Positions 9,773-19,987 of a DNA stretch of 64,000 nt are shown here, piece by piece. The notes under the pieces are model-generated. The model saw only the letters and a program-made list of their open reading frames with translations. It was not told where the DNA came from and did no database searches. Source of the DNA: Aralia elata (Eukaryota > Streptophyta > Magnoliopsida > Apiales > Araliaceae); contig CM068386.1 in the NCBI GenBank assembly GCA_034770075.1, forward strand, positions 40,543,990 through 40,607,989, given 5' to 3'. How positions within the stretch are numbered: position 1 is the stretch's first letter; the number at the start of each line of letters is the position of its first letter. Both the position numbers and the translations under genes were made by a program.

Positions 9773-12700
9773 TTACTCAAATAAATGGGGGTAATTTGCT
9801 CTCATCTTATCCTCGAGTTCCCACGTGGCCTCTTCCACCGCGTGATTTCTCCAGATTACTTTCACCGAGTGAATGATTTTATTCCTCAGCTTCTGCTCTT
9901 TTCTATCCAGTATTTGAACAGGGATCTCCTCGTACGATAAATCCCTTTCGACTTGAATTGGTTCATAGGAAATAACATGTTTGTAATCTGGCTTATACGG
10001 ACGCAACACTGACACATGAAACACGTTGTGAATGTGCTCAAGTTCAGGAGGTAAGGCTACCTCGTACGCCACTTCGCCGATCCGCCTCAAAATTTCGAAC
10101 GGTCTTATGAACCTAGGGCTCAATTTACCCTTCTTCCCAAAACGGATCTTCCCTTTCCAGGGTGATACCTTCAGAAACGCAAAGCTACCAACTTCAAGGT
10201 CTCGTTTCTGGCGATGTAAGTCGGCGTACTTCTTTTGGCGATCCTGGGCTGCTACTAACCGTTGTCTTATAACTTTAACGATTTCCACGGTTTGCTGTAC
10301 CAATTCCGGTCCCAACAATCTCCGTTCACCAACTTCATCCCAACACAACGACGTTCGACACTTCCTTCCATATAGCGCTTCGTACGGTGGCATACCAATG
10401 CTAGCGTGATAACTGTTGTTGTAAGCGAACTCTACTAGTGGCAAGTGGTCGTCCCAACTGCCACTTAAGTCCATCACAACTGCCCGGAGCATATCCTCTA
10501 GGGTCTGAATTGTTCGCTCACTCTGACCATCAGTCTGAGGATGATATGCCGTACTCATTCTTAACTGTGTTCCCAGTCTCTCCTGTAGACTTCTCCAAAA
10601 ATTCGACGTGAAGCGCGGATCTCTGTCAGACACAATGGATATCGGCACTCCATGTCGTGATACTATTTCCTTTACATAAAGTTTCGCCAACTGCTCCAAT
10701 TTATACCTGATCTTGATCGGTAGAAAATGGGCAGACTTGGTCAAACGATCTACGATCACCCAGATAGCGTCTAGACCCTTTTGTGTAGTTGGAAGTCCTA
10801 CCACAAAATCCATTGTGATGTGCTCCCACTTCCATTCTGGAATTTCCAAAGGTTGCAACAATCCGCTCGGTCGCTGGTGCTCTGCTTTAATCCTCTGGCA
10901 AGTTAGACACCGGCTGACGAATTCTGCAACTTCCCCTTTCAAATGCGGCCACCAATAATGTTGACGAAGATCTTGATACATCTTGGTGCTACCCGGATGT
11001 ACCGAAAATCTCGTACTATGGGCCTCCTGCAAAATTTCTTCCCTTAAGTCTGGTACGTAGGGTATCCAGATCCTCCCCTCAAATCTCAGCAATCCTGTGC
11101 TGTCAACCTTGAACTTCAACGTTTTTCCTTCCGACAGTTGCTTCTTAATGTCAAGGCATTCTTCATCAAATTCTTGAGCCTCCTTTATTTTATCCAGTAG
11201 AGTCGGACCTGCGATTATGGCACACAATTTCTTGTCCGTCTCCATCGGATACCTAACCTCCAGTTCCAGGCGTTCAAAGTCCCGTATCAATTCCTCCTGG
11301 ACTGTCAGCTGCATCAATTCCACCTTGCCTTTTCTACTTAAGGCATCAGCCACTACATTCGCTTTGCCCGGATGGTACAGAATTTCACAGTCATAGTCTT
11401 TGATCAGTTCCAACCATCGGCGCTGCCTCATGTTTAGCTCCTTCTGAGTGAAGATATATTTCAGACTTTTGTGATCTGTATATATCTCGCACTTTTCCCC
11501 GTATAGGTAGTGCCTCCAAATCTTCAAGGCGAAAACTACCGCTGCTAACTCCAAATCATGAGTCGGGTAACCCTTCTCATAGTCCTTCAACTGGCGGGAT
11601 GCGTACGCAACGACCTTACCGTGCTGCATTAACACACAACCAAGACCCTTGTGTGACGCATCGCTATATACTACGAAATCCCCAGTGTTGTCTGGTAAGG
11701 TCAACACCGGTGCTTGGCTAAGTCTCTTTTTCAACTCCATGAAGCTTTCCTCGCACTTCTCTGACCAAACGAACTTAACTGTTTTCCTGGTGAGATTGGT
11801 CAATGGCGATGCTATCTTTGAAAAATCCTGGATGAATCTCCGATAGTATCCTGCTAATCCCAAGAAACTCCGGATCTCTGTGGGTGTCTTTGGTTGTTCC
11901 CAGTTAATAACTGCTTCTACCTTGGCTGGGTCCACCGAAACACCATTTTTGTCGATGACATGACCCAGAAATTGTACCCTCTGCAACCAAAATTCACACT
12001 TCAAAAATTTTGCGTACAACTTCTCCTTCCTGAGAGCTTCTAATACAATCTTCAAATGTTCAGCATGCTCCTCCTCTGTCCCTGAATACACCAGAATGTC
12101 ATCAATGAATACGACTACGAACTTGTCCAAGTACTGCTTGAATACTCTGTTCATCATATCCATGAATGCTGCTGGTGCATTCGTCAATCCAAAAGACATT
12201 ACCAGAAACTCGAAGTGCCCGTAACGAGTTCTGAATGCAGTCTTCGGGATATCTTCCTGCCTCACCTTCAGCTGATGATAGCCTGTTCTTAAGTCAATTT
12301 TTGAAAAGTATTTCGCTCCTTTAAGTTGATCAAACAGATCGTCGATTCTAGGAAGCGGATACCTATTCTTAATCGTGACTTTGTTCAACTCTCGGTAGTC
12401 GATACAAAGTCGCATAGAACCATCCTTCTTCTTTACAAACAGAACTGACGCTCCCCACGGGGACACGCTCGGTCTGATATAACCCTTATCTAACAGTTCC
12501 TGCAGTTGCACCATCAACTCTTTCATCTCTACAGGTGCCATTCGATACGGCGGCTTAGATATTGGTGCGGTTCCCGGTGCCAAATCGATAACGAACTCGG
12601 TTTCCCTGTCTGGCGGCAGTCTCGGAAGTTCTTCGGGAAAGACATCGGTGAAATCTTTCACGACTGGTATTTGACTCATCTCGTCCCCTACTTGACGGGT

Positions 12701-14308
12701 ATCAACCACATGGGCCAAATAACATACACAACCCTTCTTAAGTAACTTCTTGGTTTGCATCATAGTCAAACAACACGATTGGCTTGGTGACTTACTGCCG
12801 TAAAATACCACCTTCGACTTATTAGGAGTCTTTAGGTGTACACATTTCTTCTTACAGTCAATAACTGCTCCGTGGGTTGATAGCCAATCCATTCCCAGGA
12901 TCACATCAAACTCTCCCAGCCGAATTGGTACCAAATCCACATTGAGCTTAAATCCTCGCAATTCAACACAACAATTTCTATGAATGTGTTCTACAGGGAC
13001 AATTTCTTTGTTTGCTACTTCTACGTTCATAGGGTGTTCTAATTTTTCACGAGGTAAATTCAACTGACTAGCAAATTCTTCGGAAACAAAAGAGCAAGTA
13101 GCACCCGAATCAAATAACACATATGCATTTATATCATTGATTGGGATGATACCTGACACCACGTCTTTGGATTCCATGGCATCCTGAACAGTCATGTTGA
13201 ACGTGCGGGCTGTCGGCCTGTTAGCTTGACTGGCTGGTGTCCCATAGCTCAGCCGGTTATTTTTCCCGCTGCTGTTGTTGTTCCGGTTGCCGCTCCCGGC
13301 GTCACCCTTCTTCTTCGGACAATCCTTGATTTGGTGGTCGGGTGCTCCACATGAAAAATACCCTCCCTTTGGCTTATTCTGACATTGGGGTGCCATGTGC
13401 CCCGGTTGTCCACACTGGTAACAAACACTCTTTCCCTTCATGCACTCCCCCGTGTGGTTCTTACCACAATTACTGCACCTACCTGGCTTCTTCACCTCCC
13501 CTCCTGATTTGTTTCCCCCGGATGACTGACTCTCAGTCCACTTGTGTTTATTAGGGTTACTGCCCCCGCTGCTCCCCGCTTTCGGGCCCTCATGTCCCTT
13601 TTTCTTTTCTTGATTGTATTTGGCCAGGGCCTCACTGCCCCCCTCTGCAATGACCGCCCGTTCCAACAGTTCTGCAAATGTTTTGATTTTCAGTACCGCA
13701 ACAGAACGGTATAACCATGGTTTCAATCCTTGCTCAAACCTACGAGCTTTCCTTTCCTCAGTGCTGACCTGGTGAGTTGCAAACCGTGCCAACTCATTAA
13801 ACTTAGCCGCGTACTCAGCCACAGACATGTTCCCTTGTTTTAGTTCCAGGAACTTGATCTCCATCTCTTGCTTCATGCTCTTTGGAAAGTAATTTTCCAA
13901 GAACATCTCCTTGAAACGATCCCAGGCGACAATGCCTCCTTCCACTCGGCCCCTGTTGGCCTTCCACCAGTAGTTTGCCTCGCCCTTTAACATGAAGGTA
14001 GCAAAACTTGTTTTTTGTTCCTCTGCCACCCGTGCTACCTCAAAGACCTTCTCTATTTCTTCTATCCAGGTCTGCGCTTCGATTGGGTTAAGAGTTCCCT
14101 TGAACTCAGGTGGTCCCACCAATTTGGAATCTTTAAAATTCGCCAGATGATGCACTGGCTCGGCTGCTGCTTGGGTCCCTACAGGTGGCGGCCTTGATTG
14201 CATGGCTTCTGCCAGCATTTCCGCAAACATTCTCATCGGGTTGGATTGATTTCCAACTTCGCTTTCTGATTCCTCAACTCGCTGGTTACGTGGCCTTCCT
14301 CTCGGCAT
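9773..14308 (-). CDS. gag-pol: K1 gag-pol polyprotein (chromovirus)
   Basis: An unbroken 1511-residue polyprotein that encodes capsid/nucleocapsid and all enzymes for reverse transcription and integration. Domains: gag capsid about 80-215; zinc knuckles at 278-289 (short form), 296-309 (C-X2-C-X4-H-X4-C) and 317-330, where the first Cys is Tyr317; aspartic protease with DSGA at 400-403; reverse transcriptase about 585-770 with D672 and FIDD 734-737; RNase H with D883, E920, D945 and D988; integrase zinc motif H1097/H1104, C1134 and C1137, then core residues D1167, the SDRD at 1227-1230 and E1264; chromodomain-like tail about 1462-1511. Length and order are usual for Tekay/Del elements. The start ATG at 14308 opens a basic N-terminus (PRGRPRNQR). 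gag and pol share one frame, so no frameshift is needed. Likely autonomous; the Tyr317 change is the only blemish seen. Confidence 0.97.
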   Translation of the reverse strand: MPRGRPRNQRVEESESEVGNQSNPMRMFAEMLAEAMQSRPPPVGTQAAAEPVHHLANFKDSKLVGPPEFKGTLNPIEAQTWIEEIEKVFEVARVAEEQKTSFATFMLKGEANYWWKANRGRVEGGIVAWDRFKEMFLENYFPKSMKQEMEIKFLELKQGNMSVAEYAAKFNELARFATHQVSTEERKARRFEQGLKPWLYRSVAVLKIKTFAELLERAVIAEGGSEALAKYNQEKKKGHEGPKAGSSGGSNPNKHKWTESQSSGGNKSGGEVKKPGRCSNCGKNHTGECMKGKSVCYQCGQPGHMAPQCQNKPKGGYFSCGAPDHQIKDCPKKKGDAGSGNRNNNSSGKNNRLSYGTPASQANRPTARTFNMTVQDAMESKDVVSGIIPINDINAYVLFDSGATCSFVSEEFASQLNLPREKLEHPMNVEVANKEIVPVEHIHRNCCVELRGFKLNVDLVPIRLGEFDVILGMDWLSTHGAVIDCKKKCVHLKTPNKSKVVFYGSKSPSQSCCLTMMQTKKLLKKGCVCYLAHVVDTRQVGDEMSQIPVVKDFTDVFPEELPRLPPDRETEFVIDLAPGTAPISKPPYRMAPVEMKELMVQLQELLDKGYIRPSVSPWGASVLFVKKKDGSMRLCIDYRELNKVTIKNRYPLPRIDDLFDQLKGAKYFSKIDLRTGYHQLKVRQEDIPKTAFRTRYGHFEFLVMSFGLTNAPAAFMDMMNRVFKQYLDKFVVVFIDDILVYSGTEEEHAEHLKIVLEALRKEKLYAKFLKCEFWLQRVQFLGHVIDKNGVSVDPAKVEAVINWEQPKTPTEIRSFLGLAGYYRRFIQDFSKIASPLTNLTRKTVKFVWSEKCEESFMELKKRLSQAPVLTLPDNTGDFVVYSDASHKGLGCVLMQHGKVVAYASRQLKDYEKGYPTHDLELAAVVFALKIWRHYLYGEKCEIYTDHKSLKYIFTQKELNMRQRRWLELIKDYDCEILYHPGKANVVADALSRKGKVELMQLTVQEELIRDFERLELEVRYPMETDKKLCAIIAGPTLLDKIKEAQEFDEECLDIKKQLSEGKTLKFKVDSTGLLRFEGRIWIPYVPDLREEILQEAHSTRFSVHPGSTKMYQDLRQHYWWPHLKGEVAEFVSRCLTCQRIKAEHQRPSGLLQPLEIPEWKWEHITMDFVVGLPTTQKGLDAIWVIVDRLTKSAHFLPIKIRYKLEQLAKLYVKEIVSRHGVPISIVSDRDPRFTSNFWRSLQERLGTQLRMSTAYHPQTDGQSERTIQTLEDMLRAVVMDLSGSWDDHLPLVEFAYNNSYHASIGMPPYEALYGRKCRTSLCWDEVGERRLLGPELVQQTVEIVKVIRQRLVAAQDRQKKYADLHRQKRDLEVGSFAFLKVSPWKGKIRFGKKGKLSPRFIRPFEILRRIGEVAYEVALPPELEHIHNVFHVSVLRPYKPDYKHVISYEPIQVERDLSYEEIPVQILDRKEQKLRNKIIHSVKVIWRNHAVEEATWELEDKMRANYPHLFE

Positions 14309-14699
14309 AGTTTGAATAAGGAGACTGATGACTTTTACCTATAGATTTACATTTTACACGACATGTTATTAAAATCAACGATCAAAGGTAAAACATTTAT
14401 CAACACACTTAATTCAAATGAAACCATCGCATTTATATTGATATACCACTGTTTGTACAAAGACTAAACCTGTGGCATACTTCTATAAATGTACCACTGT
14501 GTGTCTTATCAATCATTTTCCCCTGAGACAAAAGTGGGGAATCCTAACCTTCCATCCCTCAAAACACAAAAGTTGGGGTTTAACTGCTACCCCCAGCATA
14601 AATACAAATATAAAGCTTCACAAGACAACATAAATATGTCCCTAATATGACCAAAAAGTGGGACTGACTGTACTAAAGAAAATCAATTGCTCCATCAAG
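14309..14699 (-). other. Spacer between the coiled-coil ORF and gag-pol in K1
   Basis: 391 bp with no convincing ORF or motif. gag-pol would have to be reached by a subgenomic or spliced RNA, by reinitiation, or from an alternative start, because the upstream ORF lies first on a full-length transcript. Confidence 0.5.
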
Positions 14700-15533
14700 T
14701 CACTGCACATCACGACGGGTCCGTGCCTGCTGACCAGAAGAGAATGCTCCATCCCCTATCCTGCGACGAACAGAGCGGCTAGACTCACCTGCCTCAGACC
14801 GGGGCCTCCTGTAGGCTGCGTCTAGGGCATGTCCTAGGGTCTCTATCCTCACTGCGCTGGCCTCCAATCGATCCTCTAACTGGTCAACCCTCCTGGCCTC
14901 CCTGACCCAGGCCTCTCTGGCATGCATCCTCGCAGACACCTCCAGCCCCGCCTCGAACCTCATAGCCTCCTGTTTCGCCCTCAGGTGGGCGATCTGTAAA
15001 TCCCTCGGCTCCAGTCTCTCCCTCAACTCAGTGTTTCGGGCCACTAGCTGATGTAGCAGTGGTCCGATCTGCTGCGCTGAGGACTCGTAGCCCTGTAGCT
15101 GTGACTTTGCCACTCCCAAGTCGTGCTCGAGCTGGTAGGCCATGTCTCTGTACTGGTCCTCCATAAACTGATGGGTCTGATTTTGCTCTTCCAGGTGAGC
15201 TACCCGATCCTCCAGCTCCTCATTCCTACTAGTCAACCCCTCGATGATATCATCGGCAGTGGACCCCATGCCATCAACATCAGCAGGTGGCTCCTCTCCC
15301 TCGGTCTCGGGGTCCTCCTCCTCAGCCTCTGGATCCTGACTGCCCGACCTCATGACTCTACCTACCATCGGCTCTGGTAGCTCCCTCTGGTAGTCCTCCT
15401 CCGACTCGGACTCCTCCTGTAGCAATCCTGGGGCAGTAGGAGCATAGCCCACCAGCTGCTCCGAAACTACTGGTATGTCTGTAAATATCTCCTCCTCCTC
15501 TTGGACTCCACTAGTCTCCCCTACGGCAGCCAT
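14700..15533 (-). CDS. K1 extra ORF upstream of gag: acidic coiled-coil protein
   Basis: 277 residues from the ATG at 15533 (MAAVGETSG). The frame stays open 15 bases further, but only from a TTG codon, so I choose the ATG. Layout: an acidic segment about 10-90, very rich in Glu and Asp; a helical region about 101-240 with heptad-like spacing (EELEDRVAHLEEQ, LHQLVARNTELRERL, RVDQLEDRLEASAVRIETL); and a basic, Ser/Arg-rich tail 241-277. No enzyme motif, zinc knuckle or membrane segment. It is in sense orientation between the primer site and gag, where some plant retrotransposons carry additional ORFs. Family unknown. The K2 relic ORF, also first after its LTR, has an acidic N-terminus and coiled coil joined directly to zinc knuckles, suggesting a common origin. 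A structural or gag-assisting role is a guess. Confidence 0.75.
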   Translation of the reverse strand: MAAVGETSGVQEEEEIFTDIPVVSEQLVGYAPTAPGLLQEESESEEDYQRELPEPMVGRVMRSGSQDPEAEEEDPETEGEEPPADVDGMGSTADDIIEGLTSRNEELEDRVAHLEEQNQTHQFMEDQYRDMAYQLEHDLGVAKSQLQGYESSAQQIGPLLHQLVARNTELRERLEPRDLQIAHLRAKQEAMRFEAGLEVSARMHAREAWVREARRVDQLEDRLEASAVRIETLGHALDAAYRRPRSEAGESSRSVRRRIGDGAFSSGQQARTRRDVQ

Positions 15534-15750
15534 CCTACAAACACACAAAAACTAACGTTAGTACAACAATAAAATATATTCATTGAAGAAATGAAATTAT
15601 ATTTCATTGGGTACTACTCGACTCGATGAATTCCCCAATTCATCAAAACCACATATGATAAATCTCCTCGATTTATCTCCTAACACTCGATACGAGTTTA
15701 CTATGAAGGTTATAACCTAGGTTTCGCGATCCTAAAGTTTATAACCTACA
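15534..15750 (-). other. K1 leader between primer site and first ORF
   Basis: 217 bp of 5' untranslated leader. Nothing else is recognised beyond the sequence just after the primer site (AGGTTATAAAC), which is shared with L3. Confidence 0.6.
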
Positions 15751-15762
15751 GCTTTGATACCA
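15751..15762 (-). other. K1 primer-binding site (initiator tRNA-Met type)
   Basis: The minus strand reads TGGTATCAAAGC, 3 nt after the 5' LTR. It has one mismatch to TGGTATCAGAGC, the complement of the plant initiator tRNA-Met 3' end. Confidence 0.9.
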
Positions 15763-16074
15763 ACCTGTGACGCCCCCAAATTCAGGTCTCCAAATACCCG
15801 GATCCGGTCATCACGATCCAATACAAACATTCACCTCTATCAACATATGGTAACTAAAATGCGGAATAAAATAAACATACGTTGTTCATTACAAGGTGTT
15901 ACTAGTCCCAGAATACAAATAACCTTAAACACATACACAATCTGTACCCTAATAACTATCAGGGATTAAATTACATTACAGTAATTAACTACACATAATT
16001 TTATTTTCTGCTACATGAAGTCTATCACTTCATCTTTTCCTTCCCTTTGTTCTTCCCTGATGTCTCGGGTTTAG

Positions 16075-18690
16075 CTGCAATGAGATCATGATATAGCAAG
16101 AATGAGCAACGAGTTTGCCCAACAAGTTTAAAGTATGACAATAAGGATGTATCATGATGAAGGGATATTAAGGAATTTCAACATTTGAAAAATCAGAAGC
16201 AAGAACAATAATTGCTTTTAGAACAATTGACAGTCAAATAGACTTTGAACGATAACTTCCAAAGGAGTCAATAGCTGGTTGACCCTCTGGTTACTGGCTA
16301 CAGAATAACGTACTTGAGGGGATCAGCCTCGCGTACCCTATGTATATGCATAACATTTAATTCTGCTATTTGTACCTTATATACGGTACGTGGGGTACTC
16401 CCCTGTAAATAAAGGGGTGTTCATACAGTCTAAGAATCCTTACCATTGATTGGTTCAGATAGCTTTTGTAAATTCTCACATATTTGTCTGACCGAACAAG
16501 GGTTCAGACTTAACCATGAATGGTTTATAAATTCCTGAATTTAAATATACGAATTTCAAATGCACGAGTGCGAATATCAATAAATACACAGATGTGGAAT
16601 AATTTTGAAAGTAATTAAACCACTTAAGGCATGCTTGGAGATAAAAAACTCAAGCTTAGAGAATAACTTGCAACAGTATATATATATACCTTTTTGCACG
16701 AATTAGAAATAGTGCATAAGGCTTAGAAATTTGCTCAATGTAAAAGTTGAGTAAAGAAGAACTTGCAATAATGTAAGAAGTTAGGGTTAGGAACTTGCAA
16801 AAATCAAAGTTCGGGATAGAGAACTTGTCTGTTCGCTCAGCTACAATTTAAATCTTAGCTTTAATTACTTGACCTTGGATAACCTATCAGCTGGTAGAGT
16901 TGGTTTATCCATTAGCATTGCGTAATTATACCCACTTATGCTATTTATTTAACAGATAAACAATTCACCGAATACATTTAATTACTACCTAGCCATCAGT
17001 TAAACAGAATTTAATTTTAATGGCCTCTAGCTATTATTTAAGATAAACAATAGTTAGTCATGGTTACCTATCATTTGAGTACCCTTCTAAATGTGGGTTA
17101 AAATTCCTTATTATCAGTTACAAGATAATTAATGAGTTTAACATGATTTGTTAACAACTAAATAGTAGTTGATCTCTTACTTCGTCTTTTATTTACTTAA
17201 TTACTATTCACCTTAAGGGCAATTGAGTAATTATTACACTTGGTTCCTTATTCAACAATAATTAAATATTCAATGTATTAATTCTACACACACTTAATTA
17301 TTATTAAATATTTATTGAATAATTATTGAGTGTTTATTATCTTTATTTATTAAGGGCCACAGATAATCTTATTAATCTCACTTCATACTTAATCATTATA
17401 TCATTAATGATTAAGTAATTATTATTCTCATTAGCTCTACTCATACCTAATTATTATTAATTAAATAATAATTAGATATTTATTATCTTTACTTATTATT
17501 TATGGATAACTAATAAACAATTATTTGTTAACCTTGTTCATAATTAATCATTAGATATTTATTATTTAACTTTATTATTTAATATTAATTACAATAATAA
17601 TTAAAATATTTATTATCCTTATTTATTATTTATTGACAAATAATAAATAATTATTTCATTGAATATTTGTTATCTTTATTTATCACTTATTGACAAATAA
17701 TCAATTTATTAACTTAATTCATACTTGATTATTATTTATTAGTAATTAAGCAATAATCAACTATTTATTAACTTTATTTATTATTTAAGGATAAATAATA
17801 AATAATTAATCTATTAATTTCATTTATACTTAATTATTATTTAATATAAAATAATAATTAAATATTTATCATCTTTATTTATTATTTATAAATAAATAAT
17901 TTATAAATAATAAATAATTATTTATTGACTTTATTCATACTTAATTATTATTATTATTAATTAAATAATAATTAGATATTAATTATCTTTTACTATAATA
18001 AATAATTATTTTATTAATCCTATTATTATTTAATGTTAACTAAATGATAATTTGGAACTTACTATTTATTTATTAATTATGGATAAGTAATTATCACTGC
18101 CTTATCATGTACCAACCGATTCTAAGCCACCAACAATTCATTAGAGTTTACAGGCCTAACGAATCTTGAGTCTAGCAAGTCATGTGTCACAAACTGAGCA
18201 AAGCTACATGGACATTTCGTCGAGCACCTTGTGGGCGTACCGAGGATCGACACTGGCTTAGTTCCTAGGCAATATTGTGCTGCCGAACCTTATGGTTCTT
18301 ATACAGTCTCAACTAAGCAGTGAACCAAAACAAATTTCCCAATTCAAAACCAAACAACAACTAAAAGTAATTCAATACCAGTTTATTAATCGAAGGAACC
18401 AACACAACACAATGCCATGTATAATCTAATCAACCCATTTGACTGCTAGAACCTTTAAGGTTCATCAACAACAATTTTTCCAAATAAAGGCCTAATACAG
18501 TATGTAACACTACCAACACAGTCGGCAATACAAGACTTAAGCATACCAGAAAGAGTTTATACAAACCCAGTACAAGAACCATCACGTTTTCCCAATAAGC
18601 CTAACACAGTTGAACAACACAACCTAAATACAGGAAGAAAGAAACTAAAACAACTACAAGGAAGGCTGTCATAGCAGCTCACGGTTATAC
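16075..18690 (-). other. Putative intron inside K1 5' LTR
   Basis: 2616 bp. Donor-like CGAG|GTATAACC (GT at 18689-18690), acceptor-like CAG at 16075-16077, and the TGGGC/GCTCA hairpin plus CTTGC just upstream of the acceptor. The interior includes the AT-rich block 17160-18075. If spliced, a short leader exon would be joined to the last ~310 bp of the LTR and the primer-site region. Confidence 0.4.
17160..18075. repeat. AT-rich degenerate tandem block in K1 5' LTR
   Basis: Copy of the block at 7080-7990, with an extra ~15 bp (an added TTTATAAATAAATAA-like unit near 17885-17905). This shows copy-number change after insertion. Confidence 0.7.
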
Positions 18691-18861
18691 CTCGGGTTCG
18701 TTCGGCTCGCCGTCTTTCTCCTTCTCCCAAAATACGAAACAAAGCCGGTGGACATTCACGGCTTGTTTCCTTCCCCTGCTCCCTTCTCTATCGGTAACTC
18801 ACTCTCAATTTTGGGCTCACACACAAGAAATCAGCAGCTATGGTATGGGGATGGGGGGTTC

Positions 18862-18869
18862 AATTTATA
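18862..18869 (-). promoter_or_regulatory. TATA box of the K1 5' LTR (element promoter)
   Basis: The minus strand reads TATAAATT, 172 bp upstream of the donor-like site. It should drive the genomic RNA toward lower coordinates. Confidence 0.65.
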
Positions 18870-19809
18870 GGAAATTAGTTACCCAATTGTTGGGCAATAT
18901 CCCAATTGACCTAACCATTGTCCAACGGTAGGAGGTGTAGGCTGTTAATTGTTCACATCAACCCATCAACCCAACCCGCGATTTGCCGGCAACCCTCGAG
19001 CTGCAAACCCCCACAGGTCACGTCGCCGCACGCTCAAACCTTTTGGTTTCTTCGATCGCCGCTCGGTCCTTGCCCGTTCCCAGCCGTGCCGCCGGTTTCT
19101 CTTACACTACCGTGCTGTCAATCGCCCCCGTTTTCCCGCTGGTCGATCCTTGGTGCTGTCGGCGCCTTCCTCCCGTGTCGTCCCGTTCGATTGATTGAAA
19201 ACCTATGGCTGATAGGCTCGCCTCACTCTAATCTCCTCCTTAGTTCGGCTGATTGATTTGAGGTGTTAGGGTTTCCCCCCTTTTCTTTTGCTCGGTTATC
19301 CTTCCCCAATTTGGTTTCACCGGTCAAAGCATTTCCCCAATATTATGGGTTCAACCCGACTGAAAAGAATTAAGGAGTGGGCTTGGTTCGGCTGGGGAGG
19401 GATTGGGCTCAACCCAATAGGGTTGGGCAGGTTGAATAGAAGATGGCCCAAATAATTTATAAACTGTATGCCCCTATCATTTCAATTAAATAACTAGTTC
19501 AATTTAACTATTTAAATATTTATTTTACCAAAATTCCTCGTTTGAATTATTTAATCCGATAATAGTAAAATGAATTTATTTATTAATTTTTTCTTCCAAA
19601 TTTGTTGCAAATTAAATCTAAGGGTTAACTCACTAATTTAAATCACACCATTAATGAGCCCCTTTAATGCAGGAAAATTGTTGGACCGTATAATTATATA
19701 ATTAAATAATAATTCTCACGTGGCTCCAATTAAATTCGAAAAATTAAATATAATGAATTTATTTATTAAAATAAATTCGATATAATGTTTAAAATTTCTG
19801 GACATTACA

Positions 19810-19987
19810 GGGACTGAGTCTGCGTGCCCTAGACTTGATTGCCCCCCAGACCCGAAGATCCGGGTTGATCTTTGGTCGTTTTGCATTATTCTTTCAATAA
19901 ACTAGTTATCTCTACTATTTGCTTTTTGAAGCTCTCGAATTCCTCCCGAGAGACAGGGATGGAATCTGGTGCGGAACCTTCGACCAT
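19810..19987 (-). pseudogene. gag: T0: N-terminal part of the Tat/Ogre gag remnant
   Basis: The ATG at 19985-19987 opens MVEGSAPDSIPVSREEFESF, followed by a helical QIVEITSLLKE segment and then an in-frame stop. The reading continues past K1 into 5688 (SPIFQFGSKDTKGSADQT). GGGAC at 19810-19814 is the duplicated copy. A second in-frame stop follows the GGNQV stretch. Together with 4605-5688 this is one broken gag. Confidence 0.65.

Larger units (their letters stand above)
5689..19809 (-). mobile_element. K1: intact Tekay/Del-like chromovirus
   Basis: This is a complete Ty3/Gypsy element on the minus strand, flanked by a perfect GGGAC duplication (5684-5688 and 19810-19814). Its LTRs are 5689-9725 (4037 bp, 3' LTR) and 15766-19809 (4044 bp, 5' LTR), near-identical by eye. 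The primer site at 15751-15762 matches initiator tRNA-Met with one mismatch. The polypurine tract is at 9726-9740. The interior carries a coiled-coil ORF and an unbroken gag-pol with protease, reverse transcriptase, RNase H, integrase and a C-terminal chromodomain-like region. Very long LTRs and the chromodomain-like tail fit the Tekay (Del) lineage. High LTR identity and open reading frames indicate a recent, possibly competent copy. It splits the T0 gag. Confidence 0.95.
15766..19809 (-). repeat. K1 5' LTR
   Basis: 4044 bp, minus orientation, ending with TGTAATG at 19809 against the GGGAC duplication (19810-19814). It should supply the promoter for K1: TATA box 18862-18869, exon-like GC-rich leader, donor-like site 18690, acceptor-like site 16077. 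Confidence 0.95.

Noticed and set aside
12119..12140. FIDD in place of the textbook YxDD in the K1 reverse transcriptase
   Set aside because: FIDD is normal for plant Gypsy elements, so not an anomaly.
10032..13554. Plus-strand frames opposite K1 gag-pol
   Set aside because: Shadows of the 1511-residue polyprotein on the other strand.
15534..15548. Upstream extension of the K1 coiled-coil ORF
   Set aside because: The extra codons start with TTG. The first ATG is at 15533.
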